Shown here in pieces: positions 42,559-43,321 of a stretch of 43,321 nucleotides of DNA. Each line of letters opens with the position of its first letter. Within the stretch, counting starts at the first letter, position 1. The notes under the pieces were generated by a model that worked only from the letters and a program-made list of their open reading frames with translations, was not told the origin of the DNA and made no database searches. The translations under genes were made by a program, and so were the position numbers. The stretch comes from a virus, in the IMG/VR virus record IMGVR_UViG_3300007735_000736, positions 1 to 43,321 of that record. One strand, written 5' to 3'.

Positions 42559-43321
42559 ATGGCCGGATATGACAAAGCATTTATCGTAAGAAACTACTTT
42601 AACGCACTAAGTGGTGCGTTATTCGGAAATACAATATCAGGGGTTTCAATCAATACATCTGGTAAAATATTATCAGCAGGGGTTGATTTATCACAACTAT
42701 TTGCATCACAATATAGTGCAGCAAGCTGGACTGCTGCATATACAACACTAACATCAAATAGTGCTAGCTGGAATAATACGACAATTATAGTAATAGCAAA
42801 TAGCGCCAATTGGAATTCGGCATATACAACATTAACAGCCAATAGTGCAATATGGAATAATACAACGTCAACAGTAAACACCAACAGCGCCAATTGGAAT
42901 GCATCTTATACAATAGTAAATACCAACAGTGCTAATTGGGGATCTGCGTATACAACACTGACGGCGAATAGTGCAGGATGGAATAATACTACAAGCACAG
43001 TAAACACTAATAGTGCAAATTGGAATGCTGCATATGTTGCAGTAAATTCAAATAGCGCAAATTGGAATGCATCTTATACAACACTGACGACGAATAGCGC
43101 CAATTGGAATTCTACATATGCTACAGTAACAGCAAATAGTGCTTCCTGGGGATCAGGCAGTGGTAATGCTGCAGTCAATGCAGCAGTGACAGCGAACAGC
43201 GCTAACTGGAATACATCGTATACAACATTAACAGCTAATAGTGCCAATTGGAATTCTACATATGCTACAGTAACAGCTAATAGCGCCTCATGGGGCTCAG
43301 GTGGCGGCAATACTGCGGTTA
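42559..43321 (+). CDS. Repetitive tail fibre protein (partial, 3' end outside)
   Basis: An ATG at 42559 opens a frame that stays open to the window end (254 codons seen). About 65 residues of unique N-terminus (RNYFNALSGALFGNTIS; an ATG-proximal attachment part) are followed by at least twelve 14-residue repeats of the type NSANWNSAYTTLTA. Trp and Asn stand at fixed places. Two units are replaced by SWGSGSGN-type hinges. A long thin fibre shaft is expected; the receptor-binding tip lies beyond the window. Confidence 0.85.
   Translation, partial: MAGYDKAFIVRNYFNALSGALFGNTISGVSINTSGKILSAGVDLSQLFASQYSAASWTAAYTTLTSNSASWNNTTIIVIANSANWNSAYTTLTANSAIWNNTTSTVNTNSANWNASYTIVNTNSANWGSAYTTLTANSAGWNNTTSTVNTNSANWNAAYVAVNSNSANWNASYTTLTTNSANWNSTYATVTANSASWGSGSGNAAVNAAVTANSANWNTSYTTLTANSANWNSTYATVTANSASWGSGGGNTAV
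42757..43321 (+). repeat. 42-bp tandem repeats coding for a fibre shaft
   Basis: Units of 42 bases encode NSAxWN... 14-mers: about thirteen units, with two or more longer units carrying GSGSGN or GSGGGN hinges. Single units also occur in the two upstream genes (41065 on and about 41850 on). The array runs past the window end. Confidence 0.9.

Noticed and set aside
42594-43310. Two minus-strand frames (42594-42893 and 43074-43310) with repeated hydrophobic residues
   Set aside because: They are mirror frames of the 42-bp fibre repeats on the plus strand.
42757-43321. Regular repeats considered as a CRISPR array
   Set aside because: There are no unique spacers; units are in frame with a long open gene and code for a regular 14-residue motif.
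1-43321. tRNA genes, integrase, transposase, toxin-antitoxin or CRISPR loci
   Set aside because: No cloverleaf-like sequence in the short intergenic gaps and no protein with such motifs was seen.

Overview
The window is a piece of a lytic myovirus genome with a distant T4-like core and an AT-rich, mostly plus-strand layout. Many replication, recombination and baseplate proteins are recognisable as homologues of phage T4 proteins: late sigma gp55, UvsW, UvsY, gp46/gp47, DNA polymerase gp43, UvsX, gp41, gp59, gp32, clamp gp45, and structural gp48, gp53, gp27-like, gp5-like, gp14 and gp15. Lengths and gene order differ enough that this is a far relative, not a close T4 cousin. The host cannot be named from the sequence. 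Shine-Dalgarno sites are almost absent upstream of the genes, which hints at a host or a phage strategy that starts translation without them.

Layout. Positions 1-6732 hold baseplate and tail-tube genes, ending in a very large gp5-like spike protein that shows zinc-ribbon cysteines and no visible lysozyme domain. Positions 6729-8572 hold a small inverted cluster of five minus-strand genes, including a PD-(D/E)xK nuclease-like protein. Positions 8583-12350 hold uvsY, uvsW, gene 55 and gene 47. Positions 12389-20724 are an eleven-gene glycan island: seven glycosyltransferase-like genes, three methyltransferase-like genes and a GDP-mannose 3,5-epimerase. It is inserted between genes 47 and 46, which in T4 lie close together. 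Gene 46, a GT-B glycosyltransferase and DNA polymerase 43 follow. The polymerase carries a mini-intein exactly in catalytic motif C, and a hairpin lies over its start codon.

Positions 27125-28949 hold a small cassette of a tRNA-guanine-transglycosylase-like TIM barrel, a P-loop kinase and a phosphoribosyltransferase. GTP cyclohydrolase I (folE) lies further on, at 34346. Together these raise the possibility of 7-deazaguanine-type base modification. Positions 29945-36256 hold uvsX, 41, 59, 32, folE and 45. After three smaller genes and a 411-residue unknown, a bidirectional terminator separates them from a divergent late structural pair: gp14 on the minus strand and a gp15 protein fused to fibre-like domains on the plus strand. 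The fibre part of the gp15 fusion is duplicated as the next gene. The last gene is a fibre made of 14-residue repeats and runs off the window.

How they work together: genes 43, 45, 41, 59 and 32 form a replisome, and UvsX/Y/W with 46/47 form the recombination machinery that drives T4-type replication. Gp55 with the clamp would drive late transcription of the tail genes at both ends. The glycan island and the deazaguanine-like genes are accessory modules that could alter host surface, virion or phage DNA. These functional links are inferences from families and gene order; no search was run.
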